Part shown: one piece after another, positions 1 to 7,625 of the stretch
Layout of the letters: each line of letters starts with the position of its first letter
Position numbering within the stretch: position 1 is the first letter of the stretch
Assembly: GCA_021777285.1 (NCBI GenBank)
Contig: JAJYDR010000070.1
Span: 1-12,195, forward strand
Source of the DNA: Actinomycetes bacterium
GTDB taxonomy: Bacteria; Actinomycetota; Acidimicrobiia; Acidimicrobiales; RAAP-2
Reading direction: 5' to 3'
DNA: 12,195 nucleotides
Notes under the pieces: model-generated
Seen by the model: only the letters and a program-made list of their open reading frames with translations
What the model was told of the DNA's origin: nothing
The model's database searches: none
Position numbers and translations under genes: made by a program

Positions 1-673
1 CGCTGAGCGATGGTCCCTTGCCGAACTCGGTCATGTTGGCGAGGACCGGCACCGACACCGCGGCGCGCATGGCCTCGAACTCGCGCTCGTCGAGCAGCGC
101 CTCGGGGAAGATCGCGTCGGCCCCGGCATCGACGTAGGCGCGGGCCCGTTCGATCGCGGCGTCTAACCCCTCGACGGCCCGCGCGTCGGTACGCGCGATG
201 ATGAGCAAGTCCGGGTCGCGTCGGGCCGTGGCCGCGGCGTTGATCCGGCGAATCGCCGCGTCGAGCTCGACGACCTGCTTGCCGTCGAGGTGCCCGCAGC
301 GCTTGGGATTGACCTGGTCTTCGAGGTGCAGGCCCGCGACACCGGCGTCCTCGAGCAGTTGGACGGTGCGCGCGACGTTCATCGGCTCACCGAACCCCGT
401 GTCGGCGTCGACGATGGTGCCGATCCCGGTTACCCGCGCCACCTGGGCGCTGCGCGCGGCCACTTCGGAGAGCGTGGTGAGTCCGATGTCGGGCAGCCCG
501 AGGTCGGCCGCGAGTACCGCACCGGAGAGGTAGACGCCCTCGAAGCCGTGGCGCTCGATGAGCATCGCTGAGAGCGGGTTGAATGCGCCCGGCAAGGTGA
601 GGATCGGGCCGGCAGTCAGGCGGGACCGCAGACGGGCGCGCTTGGCCGATGCGCTGGGTGCAGCGTGCAGCAT
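1..673 (-). CDS. prpB: 2-methylisocitrate lyase PrpB, 3' end cut by window edge
   Basis: This enzyme cleaves 2-methylisocitrate to pyruvate and succinate, the last step of the cytosolic methylcitrate cycle for propionyl-CoA. About 224 residues are visible of a family length near 290-300; the missing C-terminus lies beyond base 1. Family landmarks are present in order: YLSGA near 48-52, the metal-site DADTGFG at 89-95, HLEDQVNPKRCGH at 116-128 with the catalytic Cys126, IIARTDA at 158-164, FPEAL at 189-193 and LANMTEFG at 211-218. KRCGH fits the lyase rather than the PEP mutase branch. The ATG start shares its A with the TGA stop of prpD (TGATG), and an AAGGGG ribosome site sits inside the last prpD codons, so translation is probably coupled. 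A related lyase such as dimethylmalate lyase is the main alternative, but the prpD neighbour favours PrpB. Confidence 0.93.
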   Translation of the reverse strand, partial: MLHAAPSASAKRARLRSRLTAGPILTLPGAFNPLSAMLIERHGFEGVYLSGAVLAADLGLPDIGLTTLSEVAARSAQVARVTGIGTIVDADTGFGEPMNVARTVQLLEDAGVAGLHLEDQVNPKRCGHLDGKQVVELDAAIRRINAAATARRDPDLLIIARTDARAVEGLDAAIERARAYVDAGADAIFPEALLDEREFEAMRAAVSVPVLANMTEFGKGPSLS

Positions 674-2193
674 CAGAAGATCCCCTTCGTCACAACGCTC
701 GCCGCGAGCGCGGGAGCACTCACCGTGAGACTACCGAGTTCGTCGGGACCCAGCGTCCCGAGTCGTTCGGCCACGCCAAGGAAGCGATCGCATTCGGTGT
801 CATCGAGCACGCCGGCGGCGAGCGTGCGGAACTTCGCCTCGTAGTTGGCGCGCGCGAACGGACGCGCACCGAGTGGGTGGGCGTCGGGGACTGCGATCTC
901 GTCGACGACGGTCGTGCCGTCATCGAGGTGCACCTCGATGCGCCCACCGTAGGCTCGCTCGCTCGGGTCGCTCGCGTGGTAGCGGCGGGTCCACTCGGGT
1001 TCCTCGACGGTCCGGATCCTTCGCCAGAGCGCGACCGTGTCGGCACGGGTCGCCCGGTCGCGGCGATAGGAGCGCTCGTGGTGCCACTCGCCGTCTTGGA
1101 GGGCGACCGCGAGGATGTAGGCAACCGAGTGGTCGAGGGTCTCGCGCGACGCGTTCGGGTCGTACTTCTGGGGGTCACCGGAACCCGACCCGATCACGTG
1201 GTGGGTGTGGTGCGAGGTGAACAGGACAATCGACTCGATCGCCGCGCCGCTACGCCACGACGGGTACTGGTCGTGCAGTCGTCGCGCGAGGTCGATCCAG
1301 GCCTGGGCTTGGTACTCAGCCGAGTGCTCCTTGGTGAAGGAGTCCAGGATGGCGCGCTTCGCTTCGCCGGGCCCAGGCAGGGACACCACGTAGCGCGCGT
1401 CGGGCCCGTCCAGCAGCCGTGCGATCACCCCGTCCTCGCCCTCGTAGATCGGCGTCGGCGAGGTCTGACCGCGCATCGCACGGTCGACCGCCTCGATGGC
1501 GACCTTGCCGGCGAACGCCGGCGCGTAGGCCTTCCAGGTCGAGATCTCGCCCTTGCGCGACTGGCGCGTCGCGGTCGTCGTGTGCAGCGCCTGACTGATC
1601 GCGTGCGCCGTGATCACTGGACCAAGCCCGAGCAGCGTCCCCAGCCCCGCGGCAACCGCCGGGCCGAGGTGGGCAACGTGGTCGATCTGGTGCTGGTGCA
1701 GGCTGATTGCGCGGCTCAGGTCGATCTGGACTTCGTAGGCGGTCGCGATCGCTCGCGCGACGTCGCGGCCGCCGATCGCGCGTTCGCTGGCGACGTGCTG
1801 GGCGACGGCGACGATGGGCGCGATGGCGTCACCGGGGTGGGCGTACTCGGCCCCGAGGAACGTGTCGTGGAAGTCGAGCTCGCGCACCGCCACGGCGTTG
1901 GCCCACGCCGCCCACTCGGGCGAGAACCGCTCACCCGGCGCGAGACCGAACACGGTCGCTCCCGGCCGGTAGGGGTGACACACGGCCTGGTCGCGCGCGG
2001 CCGCGACCGCGGCGCGACCGAGCGAGGCGACCGCGACCGCGGCATCGTCGATGACGCGGTTGACCACCATGTCGAGCACGTCGTCGTCGATCGGCGTCGG
2101 ATCGGCCGCGAGCTCGGCGAGTCGCCACGCCAGTTGGTGCGACGCGGCGAGTGCCTCGTCGCTTCGGTACGAACGAACGACGTGGTCGATCAC
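673..2193 (-). CDS. prpD: 2-methylcitrate dehydratase PrpD (MmgE/PrpD family)
   Basis: A 506-residue cytosolic enzyme that dehydrates 2-methylcitrate to 2-methyl-cis-aconitate. It is typical in length for the actinobacterial PrpD type, somewhat longer than enterobacterial PrpD. Visible conserved blocks are VVNRVIDDA at 43-51, RELDFHDTF at 104-112, HPGD at 119-122, SRKGEIS at 212-218, [10 protein letters not shown] at 221-230, [11 protein letters not shown] at 287-297 and [15 protein letters not shown] at 354-368. These resemble the mycobacterial PrpD pattern as I recall it. The start is GTG, preceded by GGAGG five bases upstream, and it overlaps the stop of the IclR gene by four bases (GTGA). 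Its stop overlaps the prpB start. Other MmgE/PrpD members include cis-aconitate decarboxylase, but the adjacent prpB and close block-by-block likeness make methylcitrate dehydratase the best call. A further hydratase for 2-methyl-cis-aconitate, usually an aconitase, is not in the window. Confidence 0.95.
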   Translation of the reverse strand: MIDHVVRSYRSDEALAASHQLAWRLAELAADPTPIDDDVLDMVVNRVIDDAAVAVASLGRAAVAAARDQAVCHPYRPGATVFGLAPGERFSPEWAAWANAVAVRELDFHDTFLGAEYAHPGDAIAPIVAVAQHVASERAIGGRDVARAIATAYEVQIDLSRAISLHQHQIDHVAHLGPAVAAGLGTLLGLGPVITAHAISQALHTTTATRQSRKGEISTWKAYAPAFAGKVAIEAVDRAMRGQTSPTPIYEGEDGVIARLLDGPDARYVVSLPGPGEAKRAILDSFTKEHSAEYQAQAWIDLARRLHDQYPSWRSGAAIESIVLFTSHHTHHVIGSGSGDPQKYDPNASRETLDHSVAYILAVALQDGEWHHERSYRRDRATRADTVALWRRIRTVEEPEWTRRYHASDPSERAYGGRIEVHLDDGTTVVDEIAVPDAHPLGARPFARANYEAKFRTLAAGVLDDTECDRFLGVAERLGTLGPDELGSLTVSAPALAASVVTKGIF

Positions 2194-3029
2194 GGGAGCC
2201 TCCGAGAGATTGCCGAGCTCGCGCGCTTGAGTTCGATGACGAGTGAGTCGATGTCCACGGGGATGTCCTCGATCATCGAAGAGAGCTGGATGGCCGCCAC
2301 CGTCTGCTGTTCGCGGTCGTGCACCGGTACCGCGACCGACAGTGCACCCGCCTCGCGCTGGCCCTGACCGAAGGCGTAGCCGCGCTCGCGGATGAGCTTC
2401 AGCCCCTCGACAAACTCGCTGCGAGCGAGCTCGACGCCGCTCGCGAGAGGGATTGTGGTGACGCCCTCGAGCAACCGGTCGAGGTCTTGGCCGTCCAGCG
2501 CCGCGGCGAGCACGCGCGCGCCGCCCACCACGAGGGGCATGGGTTCGCCGATGGGCAGTTGGAAGCGCAGGGGCGGCGTGCTCGAGACCCGCAGCAGCAG
2601 CACGGCACTGAACTCGTAACGCACCGTGAGCGACGACGTAAGACCCGTCGACGCCGTCAACTCGATGAGGACCGGCTCGGCGGCCGATACGAGCCCGTTG
2701 GTCAGGAGATACGCATTGCCGTTCAACAACGAGGCGACCCCGAGGCGATAATCGAGGCCTTCGCGTTCGACGTAGCCGTACTTGATCAGCAGGTTCATGA
2801 TCCGTTGGGTAGTCGCCAGATGCAGTTGCGCCGCGGTCGCGATCTCGGTCAGGCGCATCGGGCCACGATGCTCGCGCAGCACCCGCAGGATCACGAAAGG
2901 GCGATCAAGCGACCGGACCGAGCTGAGCTGGCCATCGTCGCCATCGCCGTCGACCAATCCACGGGTCGTCAGGCCCGTCAGCGGTGCACCTGCGTCGTCG
3001 TATCGACCCTCGGGTCGAGATTTGGTCAC
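2190..3029 (-). CDS. IclR-family transcriptional regulator
   Basis: A DNA-binding regulator of about 279 residues. An N-terminal winged helix-turn-helix includes [19 protein letters not shown] and the wing [13 protein letters not shown]. An effector-binding domain covers the rest, with the usual IclR features: a hydrophobic core (VLLLRVSS), the PLRFQLPIG stretch, [11 protein letters not shown] and [12 protein letters not shown] chose the GTG at 3029 because a GGGAG ribosome site lies eight bases upstream and it begins two bases after the TAA of the lyase gene. A GTG at 3047 would add six residues, overlap the lyase gene by 16 bases and has a poorer ribosome site. It sits between the lyase-like gene and prpD, and its stop overlaps the prpD start, so it is most likely cotranscribed with its targets. 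IclR proteins usually sense small acids and can repress or activate; the ligand here is unknown. The roughly 35 residues before the helix-turn-helix are not conserved and look flexible. Confidence 0.93.
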   Translation of the reverse strand: MTKSRPEGRYDDAGAPLTGLTTRGLVDGDGDDGQLSSVRSLDRPFVILRVLREHRGPMRLTEIATAAQLHLATTQRIMNLLIKYGYVEREGLDYRLGVASLLNGNAYLLTNGLVSAAEPVLIELTASTGLTSSLTVRYEFSAVLLLRVSSTPPLRFQLPIGEPMPLVVGGARVLAAALDGQDLDRLLEGVTTIPLASGVELARSEFVEGLKLIRERGYAFGQGQREAGALSVAVPVHDREQQTVAAIQLSSMIEDIPVDIDSLVIELKRASSAISRRLP

Positions 3030-3031
3030 CC

Positions 3032-4231
3032 TTACGGCTCCCGCCACTCACCCGGTTCCGATCCGCGCTCGAGCGTCGCGTCGATGGCTTCGCGGACCGG
3101 CGAGGTAATGACGGACTTCCACGGTGCGCGGGCGTCGGCGTAGACGGGCGGGCCGAGGCGAAAGTGCTGCGCCTCGACCTCGGTCTCGATGAACGGCAGG
3201 TCCATCGGGAAGAGGCGGCCGGGCCGCGGGCGTGGTCCGGCCTTGGCGACGTGGCCCCAGAGCGAATGGCCGACGACCTCCTCGGCGATCGCCGCGGCCT
3301 CGATCAAGCGGTCGAGGTCGACGCCGGTGTCGACGCCCAGCTCCTCGAGCAGGTCCACCAGGTCCTCGGTCGCGATCAGGCGCGTCATCCGGCCGTGACC
3401 GCCGTAGGGGCAGCCGCCCATCCCCCCGATCGAACTGTCGAGCACCAGCGTGCACTCGGGCCCGAGGGTCCGCAGGGCCACGTAGGCCGAGAGCAGCGCC
3501 ATGCCGCGCGCGTCGTGCAGATGGAGGTGGAACCGGGTGATCGCGGGCCAGCGTTCGCGGATGGCGCGCAGCTGGGACTCGACGTGGTGGGGCAGGTTCC
3601 AGCCCATCGGGTCGCCGATCCACACCCGGTCGACCTCGACGCCAGCCGCGGTCCAGAGCTCGTACTGGCGCGCGAGCAGGTCCATGCGGGTCACCTCGTC
3701 GAAGGGACCCAACCAGTTGGACCCCCACGCCGCGTTGATGCCGATTCCCGCGCGCCGGTCCCCGCGCGCGACCGCGCGCGCGATGACCTTCGGCCACTCG
3801 TCGATCTCGGCCTGTTGGGAACGATTGGTGTTACGGCGAACGAAGACGTCACAGAGGTGCACGAGAGTGCGCGGGACCTCGTCGGGGTCACTGAGTCGAC
3901 CGGCGTAGTGGGCCATCCGCTCCCGTCCTCGCTCGTTGAGCGCGAGGGCGGTGTAGGTCACCCCCTCCACCGGCGTGAAGCGTGAGACGAGTTCATCGAT
4001 GTCGGCCATCTGGGGCGTCCAGGCGGGACTCACGAAGGAACCGACGACGATCGTGCGCAGCCCCGTGCGCGAGAGCGCGTCCAGGAGCCGGAGCTTCTGG
4101 TCGACGGTGATGTCCGCGCGCTCGATCTGCATCCCTTCACGCATGCCCTCTTCGACGATCTCCACGCGGGGCAGACCGGCGACGGGCCCCCACGGCACGC
4201 CGGGGTCGAGCTCAGATCGCACGTTCGACAC
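3032..4231 (-). CDS. HMG-CoA lyase-like acyl-CoA lyase (DRE-TIM family)
   Basis: A 399-residue TIM-barrel enzyme of the HMGL-like family, which cleaves 3-hydroxy-acyl-CoA thioesters by retro-Claisen chemistry, typically releasing acetyl-CoA and a keto acid. Matching landmarks are EGMREGMQ at 28-35 (HMG-CoA lyase has GPRDGLQ), SFVSPAWTPQMAD at 65-77, IGDPMG at 205-210, the HLHD metal motif at 237-240, DSSIGGMGGCPYGG at 265-278 with the catalytic Cys274, and ATEDLVDLL at 287-295. Three differences stand out. The metal-ligand Asp is replaced by Glu32. The segment after GGCPY is two residues longer and lacks the usual Asn metal ligand. About 75 residues extend past the normal C-terminus. The start is GTG with AGAGG four bases upstream, overlapping the CoA-transferase end by 20 bases. 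The tight link to a CoA-transferase suggests that it cleaves the CoA ester made by that enzyme. The substrate is unknown; citramalyl-, HMG- or dimethylmalyl-CoA-like esters are possibilities. Confidence 0.85.
   Translation of the reverse strand: MSNVRSELDPGVPWGPVAGLPRVEIVEEGMREGMQIERADITVDQKLRLLDALSRTGLRTIVVGSFVSPAWTPQMADIDELVSRFTPVEGVTYTALALNERGRERMAHYAGRLSDPDEVPRTLVHLCDVFVRRNTNRSQQAEIDEWPKVIARAVARGDRRAGIGINAAWGSNWLGPFDEVTRMDLLARQYELWTAAGVEVDRVWIGDPMGWNLPHHVESQLRAIRERWPAITRFHLHLHDARGMALLSAYVALRTLGPECTLVLDSSIGGMGGCPYGGHGRMTRLIATEDLVDLLEELGVDTGVDLDRLIEAAAIAEEVVGHSLWGHVAKAGPRPRPGRLFPMDLPFIETEVEAQHFRLGPPVYADARAPWKSVITSPVREAIDATLERGSEPGEWREP
3038..3042 (-). promoter_or_regulatory. Ribosome binding site of the IclR gene
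   Basis: GGGAG on the minus strand, eight bases before the GTG at 3029. It lies inside the last codons of the lyase-like gene, so ribosomes finishing that gene can restart here. It favours the shorter IclR start. Confidence 0.5.
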
Positions 4232-5414
4232 GGAGCCTCTCGATCTCGTCCGCGGAGAATCCCAGCTCGCGGAGTACCGCCTCGGTATCGTGCCCGAGGG
4301 CGGGCGGTCCCGATCGCGGGGTGAGGCTCGCGCCGTCGACGTGGACGCCGCTGCCGACGACCGACACCGTCGCGCGGTCCGCGAGACCGAGCTCGACCTC
4401 GTGGATGAGCTCGCGCGTTCGGATCTGCTCCTGGTTGAGCGCGTCGGCGAGACTCAGCACCAGCCCGGCCGGGACACTCACGGTCGCGAGCTCGGCTTCC
4501 CACTCGGTCGAGCCCTTCGCGGCGAGCGCCGACTCGAGCTCGGCGGTCAGCGCCGCGCGGTTGCGCTTGCGGTCCATGCGCGTGGCGAACCGTGGGTCGT
4601 CGAGCAGGTCAGTGCGACCAACGACCTTGCACACTGATTCGAACTGGACCTGGGTGTTCGCCGCGATATTGAGCAGGCCGTCACCGGTGCGAAACGTGCC
4701 CGACGGCGACGACGCCGCGTTGTGGTTGCCGTGGCGGCGCGCGTCCTTGCCGGTGATCAGCTGTTCGGACACCGCCCACCCCATCGCGGTCACGGCGGTC
4801 TCGAGCATCGAGACGTCAAGGAAGGTCCCGACGCCGTCGCGACCCCGGCGAACGAGCGCGGCCGAGATCGCCATCGCGGCGGCGTAGCCGCCGAGCGTGT
4901 CACAGATCGGGAAGCCCACCCGCAACGGGCCGCCGTCGGGCTCACCGGTGATCGCGGCCATGCCGGCGAGTCCCTGAATTATCTGGTCATAGGCGACGCG
5001 GTCGGCCAGGGGGCCTGTCTGGCCGAACCCGGACACCGCACAGTAGATGATGGCCGGGTTGCGCTCGTGGAGCACCGCCCAGGAGAAACCGAGCCGGTCG
5101 AGCACGCCGGGGCGCATATTCTCAACCAGGACGTCTGCTTCATCGACGAGCCGGGCGAAGACCTCCCGGCCGCCCGCGCTCTTCAGGTCGATAGTGACCG
5201 ATCGCTTACCGCTGTTCTGGGCGACGAAGGCCGCCCCCATCGAGTGGGACTTCAGGTACTCGTCATCACCCATGTCTCGCGCGAGGTCCCCGGCCCCGGG
5301 GATCTCGACCTTGATGACGTCGGCACCGAGCAGGCCCAACTGATACGCCGCGAACGGCCCCGCGAGCACCGTCGTCACGTCGAGGACGCGCACGCCTTCG
5401 AGCAACCCAACCAT
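4212..5414 (-). CDS. CaiB/BaiF family (type III) CoA-transferase
   Basis: A 400-residue family III CoA-transferase that moves CoA from a donor such as succinyl-CoA to a carboxylic acid through an aspartyl intermediate. Landmarks are VLDVTTVLAGPFAAYQLGLLGADVIKVE in the first 37 residues, NSGKRSVTIDLK at 67-78, ENMRPGVLDRLG at 98-109, VSGFGQTGP at 127-135 and YDQIIQGLAG at 142-151, where Asp143 is the expected nucleophile. The glycine-rich central loop and C-terminal DTEAVLRELGFS segment are typical. Length matches the family. The start is ATG with an AAGGA site seven bases upstream. It is the first gene of the catabolic group and overlaps the lyase start by 20 bases. The 142-base gap upstream carries three hairpins and no convincing promoter, so transcription may come partly from the transporter operon. 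The pairing with an HMGL-like lyase recalls itaconate/citramalate-type activation and cleavage routes, but the acid cannot be named from sequence. Confidence 0.92.
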   Translation of the reverse strand: MVGLLEGVRVLDVTTVLAGPFAAYQLGLLGADVIKVEIPGAGDLARDMGDDEYLKSHSMGAAFVAQNSGKRSVTIDLKSAGGREVFARLVDEADVLVENMRPGVLDRLGFSWAVLHERNPAIIYCAVSGFGQTGPLADRVAYDQIIQGLAGMAAITGEPDGGPLRVGFPICDTLGGYAAAMAISAALVRRGRDGVGTFLDVSMLETAVTAMGWAVSEQLITGKDARRHGNHNAASSPSGTFRTGDGLLNIAANTQVQFESVCKVVGRTDLLDDPRFATRMDRKRNRAALTAELESALAAKGSTEWEAELATVSVPAGLVLSLADALNQEQIRTRELIHEVELGLADRATVSVVGSGVHVDGASLTPRSGPPALGHDTEAVLRELGFSADEIERLRVERAI

Positions 5415-5429
5415 GGATCAATCCTTACC

Positions 5430-5445
5430 GGCGCCGAGCGGCGCC
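5430..5445 (-). promoter_or_regulatory. Small GGCGCC hairpin just before the CoA-transferase gene
   Basis: GGCGCC-GAGC-GGCGCC forms a 6-bp perfect stem with a 4-base loop. It ends about 15 bases before the ATG of the CoA-transferase, with the AAGGA ribosome site between. It could shape the leader of that mRNA, be a leftover of the processing region, or be chance in GC-rich DNA. Each arm is also itself a palindrome. Confidence 0.4.
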
Positions 5446-5456
5446 TCGTGCTTAGT

Positions 5457-5496
5457 CCCGTTCGAACTTCGCCCCAGTGGACGAAGATCGAACGGG
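5457..5496 (-). terminator. Imperfect hairpin, second of two after the binding-protein gene
   Basis: The two arms 5457-5471 and 5482-5496 pair over 15 bases with one mismatch around a 10-base loop. It starts two bases beyond the stronger hairpin at 5499-5538. There is no T-run, so it is not a textbook intrinsic terminator; high-GC bacteria often use such structures. It may stop transcription, protect the mRNA 3' end, or bind a regulator as DNA. Confidence 0.5.
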
Positions 5497-5498
5497 GG

Positions 5499-5538
5499 GT
5501 TCGTTCGCCGTGGCGGTTTCCCGCCACGGCGAACGAAC
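5499..5538 (-). terminator. Perfect 18-bp hairpin after the binding-protein gene
   Basis: Arms 5499-5516 and 5521-5538 are exact reverse complements of 18 bases with a TTTC loop (GAAA on the transcribed minus strand, a stable GNRA-type tetraloop). It lies 18 bases past the TAG of the substrate-binding protein gene. No T-run follows. The likely roles are partial termination or stabilising the 3' end of the transporter mRNA, so that the downstream catabolic genes are expressed at a different level. Confidence 0.7.
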
Positions 5539-5556
5539 GGACTTACCGCGACGTGC

Positions 5557-6852
5557 CTACCCCTCCTTGGCCACGACCTTCGCGAGGTCCTGAGCGGTGA
5601 CGTACGTGCGAACTACGTTGTTGAGGTTCGAGTCGAACCCGACCATCTGGAAGCCACTGAAGACGTTGTGGTACTTGTTGAAGTCGTCGTTGCCGCCGGC
5701 TCCCTGGAAGTTGATCTTCTTGTGATGCTTGATCAGCGCCACGCACGAGGCGTAGGTGAAGCACTGGACTCCCGGCGGGTCAGAGACCTTCATCACGTCA
5801 TTCACCCAGACCTTCGGGTTCGTCGAGTTCGCCAACGTCATCGCGAGTGAGGCGATGAGGATCGAGTCGTAGAAGTTGAAGGATGTGGGCAGGATCGAAG
5901 TCGTGCGCCACACGCTCTGGTAGTCCGCGAGGAAGTGATTGTACGCACTGTCAGTCGTCGACGGGGTCGCCGGCAGGGCCGCGGTCAGGTTCGTCGACGC
6001 CGCTGAGCCGAAGGCCTTGGCGTAGACGCCCTGGGGTGCGGACTGCAGGTCGTCACCGATCCACTGCGCGGCCGTCGTGTAGCTCAGCTGCTGGGCGTCT
6101 GACATCAAGGTCGCGTAGGTCTGGGAGTCCATCGAGTTGAAGATCACCTTGGGGTTGCCCGCGAAGGCCTGCGTCAGCTCAGAGCTGTACGAGGACTGAC
6201 CGGGAGTCAGGGTGATGTTCTGCTGGATGGTCCCGCCGAGCGCCTTGAACGCCTTGATGAGCGGTGGCACGAAGCCCTGTGAGTTCGCCGAGTTGTCGAA
6301 CATCAACGACGCCGTCTTCCATCCGTGGCTGATGGCGTAGTACGCCATCGCGATCGCTTCGGTCGAGTCCGACGCCGTGGTACGGAACACGTACTGGTAG
6401 TGCATCGTGTCGAGGTTGCTCAACCCGCCGACCATGAAGTCCACCACGTTGTTCGGCTTGAACTGGTTGATCACGGCCTCGATCGTCGGGGAGAACGGTC
6501 CCACGATGAACGTCGGGTGGTGCGTCATGAGGTTGCGGAAGGCCGGCAGGGTGTCCACCGAGTCCGCCGCGTCGTCCACGAAGGAGCTCACCAGCTTGTG
6601 ACCGAGTACGCCACCGTTGTGGTTGACCTCGTAGAGGCCGACCTTGACACCGTGCACGCCCCACTGCGAGAGGAGGGACTTTGACCCGGTGAAGGGCAGG
6701 ATCCCACCCACGACCAGCGGTGTCAACTTCTTCGTCCCCGCGCTCGCGGGCACACTCATGAGTCCAGCGCCGACCATCGACGCCATGGTCGCGAGCACGA
6801 GGCCAACTTTGACGCTGCCCCGTCCTCGCGAGTACCGCCTACTTACTTTCAT
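5557..6852 (-). CDS. ABC transporter substrate-binding protein (Peripla_BP_6, branched-chain amino acid type)
   Basis: A 431-residue exported binding protein that captures the ligand outside the membrane and delivers it to the LivHMGF-type importer. The N-terminus MKVSRRYSRGRG is basic, then a hydrophobic stretch runs to about residue 32, and SVPASA|GT gives a probable signal peptidase I cut after Ala38. No Cys follows the signal, so no lipobox is seen, which is unusual for a monoderm binding protein. The mature part begins LVVGGILPFTG, the typical type I fold opening, and continues through GVHGVKVGLYEVNHNGGVLG and VGPFSP. Cys364 and Cys370 (QCFTYASC) probably form the family disulfide. I place the start at the ATG with an AAGGGGGAG site seven bases upstream; the open frame extends further up but overlaps the LivF gene and codes for arginine-rich shadow sequence. 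It is the last gene of the operon. The ligand is not predictable; the downstream enzymes suggest an organic acid rather than an amino acid. Confidence 0.93.
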   Translation of the reverse strand: MKVSRRYSRGRGSVKVGLVLATMASMVGAGLMSVPASAGTKKLTPLVVGGILPFTGSKSLLSQWGVHGVKVGLYEVNHNGGVLGHKLVSSFVDDAADSVDTLPAFRNLMTHHPTFIVGPFSPTIEAVINQFKPNNVVDFMVGGLSNLDTMHYQYVFRTTASDSTEAIAMAYYAISHGWKTASLMFDNSANSQGFVPPLIKAFKALGGTIQQNITLTPGQSSYSSELTQAFAGNPKVIFNSMDSQTYATLMSDAQQLSYTTAAQWIGDDLQSAPQGVYAKAFGSAASTNLTAALPATPSTTDSAYNHFLADYQSVWRTTSILPTSFNFYDSILIASLAMTLANSTNPKVWVNDVMKVSDPPGVQCFTYASCVALIKHHKKINFQGAGGNDDFNKYHNVFSGFQMVGFDSNLNNVVRTYVTAQDLAKVVAKEG

Positions 6853-6859
6853 TGGAATT

Positions 6860-6868
6860 CTCCCCCTT
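6860..6868 (-). promoter_or_regulatory. Ribosome binding site of the substrate-binding protein gene
   Basis: AAGGGGGAG on the minus strand, seven bases before the ATG at 6852. It sits in the 53-base gap after LivF and fixes the start at the signal peptide. It is one of the strongest ribosome sites in the operon, in keeping with the high amount of binding protein such systems need. Confidence 0.75.
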
Positions 6869-6905
6869 GTTGTTTCTGTCTCGTGGCAGCGGGCATTTCC
6901 CACTT

Positions 6906-7625
6906 CTACGACCTGTTCGCCTCGGCCCGACCGAGGAAGATTGCCGCGAGGTCCAACGCCGCGATCTCGGACGCGAGTCCGTGCACGTGGTTGGAGCCGG
7001 CGACGAAGATGTGGACGAAATGGGCGTGCTTCAAGGCGCGCTCCACGTTCTGCTCGACGACGAGGACACCAGTGCCCGACGCGGCGATGCGCTCGATCTG
7101 GTTCCACACGACGTCGGTGTAGGCGGGCGACAGTCCGGCCGTCGGCTCGTCGAGCACGATGACCGACGGTTCGACCATCAAGGACCGCGCGATGGCGAGC
7201 AGGTTCTGCTGTCCACCCGACAGGAATCCGGCCTTCTTCTCACGGGCCTTGCTGAGGTCGGTGAAGATTGAGAGGATCTCCTCCATACGCGCCTCGGTGT
7301 TGCCCTTGGCGGCGAACCCGCCGACCTCGAGGTTCTCGCGCACCGTGAGGTTCTTGAACACGTTGTCGTTCTGGGGAACGTAGACGAGTCCGTGGCGCGG
7401 GATCTGGTGTCCCGGCATCCGCGTGATGTCCAGGTCACCGACCATGATCCGGCCCGTGGTCGCGCGCAGGATTCCCACGACGGTCTTGGCGAACGTGGAC
7501 TTCCCGGCGCCGTTGGGCCCGATGATCGTGGTCACCGTCCCCTGCTCGACCGACAGCGAGATGTCGGTGATGATGGGCGTGCGGCCGTATCCGGCCGTCA
7601 CGTTCTCAGCGAGTAGTGCTGGCAT
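6906..7625 (-). CDS. livF: Branched-chain amino acid-type ABC transporter ATPase LivF
   Basis: A 239-residue cytoplasmic ATPase that powers import together with LivG. In order it shows the Walker A GPNGAGKST at 36-44, Q-loop Gln85 (YVPQNDNVF), the signature LSGGQQ at 135-140, Walker B VIVLDEP at 155-161 and VVEQN near 201-205. The VEQN form in place of VEH is the usual LivF-subfamily mark and separates it from LivG. It starts with ATG, with a GAGG site six bases upstream, and overlaps the end of livG by 20 bases. The symbol is by family and position; it does not imply that leucine is the substrate. Confidence 0.93.
   Translation of the reverse strand: MPALLAENVTAGYGRTPIITDISLSVEQGTVTTIIGPNGAGKSTFAKTVVGILRATTGRIMVGDLDITRMPGHQIPRHGLVYVPQNDNVFKNLTVRENLEVGGFAAKGNTEARMEEILSIFTDLSKAREKKAGFLSGGQQNLLAIARSLMVEPSVIVLDEPTAGLSPAYTDVVWNQIERIAASGTGVLVVEQNVERALKHAHFVHIFVAGSNHVHGLASEIAALDLAAIFLGRAEANRS

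Noticed and set aside
649..2367. A 572-codon open frame on the plus strand antisense to prpD
   Set aside because: It lies opposite a clear PrpD. Its translation is rich in Arg, Val, Gly and Asp with no domain, and long antisense frames are common in high-GC genes.
2319..5600. Several 220-330 codon plus-strand frames opposite the IclR, lyase and CoA-transferase genes
   Set aside because: All mirror genes with recognised conserved motifs and have low-complexity, arginine/aspartate-rich translations and no ribosome sites in sensible places.
6853..7107. An 85-residue N-terminal extension of the substrate-binding protein
   Set aside because: It overlaps the livF gene, is arginine-rich and would bury the signal peptide. 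A strong ribosome site marks the ATG at 6852.
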